Shown: positions 7,006-7,178 of the stretch, piece after piece
How positions within the stretch are numbered: the first letter of the stretch is position 1
Layout of the letters: each line of letters opens with the position of its first letter
DNA from: an uncultured Isosphaeraceae bacterium
GTDB taxonomy: Bacteria > Planctomycetota > Planctomycetia > Isosphaerales > Isosphaeraceae
NCBI GenBank assembly: GCA_937907405.1
Contig: CALCIC010000803.1
Span: forward strand, 1 to 7,178
DNA length: 7,178 nt
Direction of reading: 5' to 3'
Program-made: the position numbers and the translations under genes
The notes under the pieces: generated by a model
What the model saw: only the letters and a program-made list of their open reading frames with translations
Told to the model about the DNA's origin: nothing
Database searches by the model: none

Positions 7006-7178
7006 TCACCACGGAGGACACGGGGGACACGGAGGAAAAGAGGGGAGAGAAGAGAGGGGAAAAGAGAAAGGAAGAATTAAGGATTTTTGATTGGCCTCTC
7101 TCCTCAATCCTCACTCTTACACTCCCTCTTTTCTCTTCTCTCTTGTTTCTTCTCCCTCCTCCGCGTCCCCCGTGTCCT
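7006..7178. repeat. Long imperfect inverted repeat (palindromic MITE-like element), cut by window end
   Basis: The stretch folds back on itself around a GGCC at 7093-7096. The outer arms, 7015-7036 and 7157-7178, are reverse complements with 21 of 22 bases matching; the core reads AGGACACGGGGGAC. Inner blocks also pair in register, for example GAAAAGAG (7059-7066) with CTCTTTTC (7126-7133), and GGAT (7081-7084) with ATCC (7107-7110). The left arm starts with TCACCACGG, and its expected partner lies just beyond the window. No open reading frame of note is inside. The element is AT-richer than the genes and sits about 50 bases upstream of the gmk start. From memory, related CACCACGGAGGACACGG sequences recur in planctomycete and other environmental genomes; I could not check this. 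Confidence 0.75.
7031..7076 (+). other. 46-base uninterrupted purine run
   Basis: Every base from 7031 to 7076 is A or G on the + strand. It lies within the left arm of the inverted repeat, and the right arm is correspondingly pyrimidine-rich. Such homopurine/homopyrimidine tracts can form triplex (H-DNA) structures. Confidence 0.85.

Overview
The window is a GC-rich bacterial segment with six protein genes. It is most consistent with a planctomycete of the Isosphaeraceae type (Paludisphaera/Singulisphaera-like). That assignment is an inference from the high GC content, the style of the omega subunit and FtsK proteins, and a purine-rich inverted repeat of a kind I associate with such genomes; there is no rRNA or other direct marker.

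Layout: positions 1-2323 (+ strand) hold two adjacent genes. The first is an unrecognised membrane protein with three C-terminal membrane segments, possibly cut by the left edge. The second is a patatin-like lipid acyl hydrolase with a complete Ser/Asp dyad. They are 41 bases apart and look like one transcription unit. This part is visibly less GC-rich in places than the rest. After a 154-base gap, positions 2478-3587 (+) encode an AI-2E family membrane transporter that most likely starts at a TTG codon. It converges on ftsK across a 41-base gap.

On the - strand, read from right to left, lie gmk (guanylate kinase), rpoZ (RNA polymerase omega) and ftsK (DNA translocase). gmk and rpoZ are only 7 bases apart, and the rpoZ ribosome binding site lies inside the last codons of gmk. 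A 7-bp hairpin follows rpoZ, before ftsK. These three are housekeeping genes: nucleotide supply, transcription, and chromosome segregation coupled to division.

The right end (about 7006-7178) is a non-coding, imperfect long inverted repeat. It has a purine-rich left arm and a pyrimidine-rich right arm, and it is cut by the window edge. It resembles a palindromic, MITE-like interspersed element.

I see no CRISPR array, tRNA, rRNA or transposase, and no clear new multi-gene system. The two items most worth a second look are the membrane protein/patatin pair and the terminal inverted repeat upstream of gmk.
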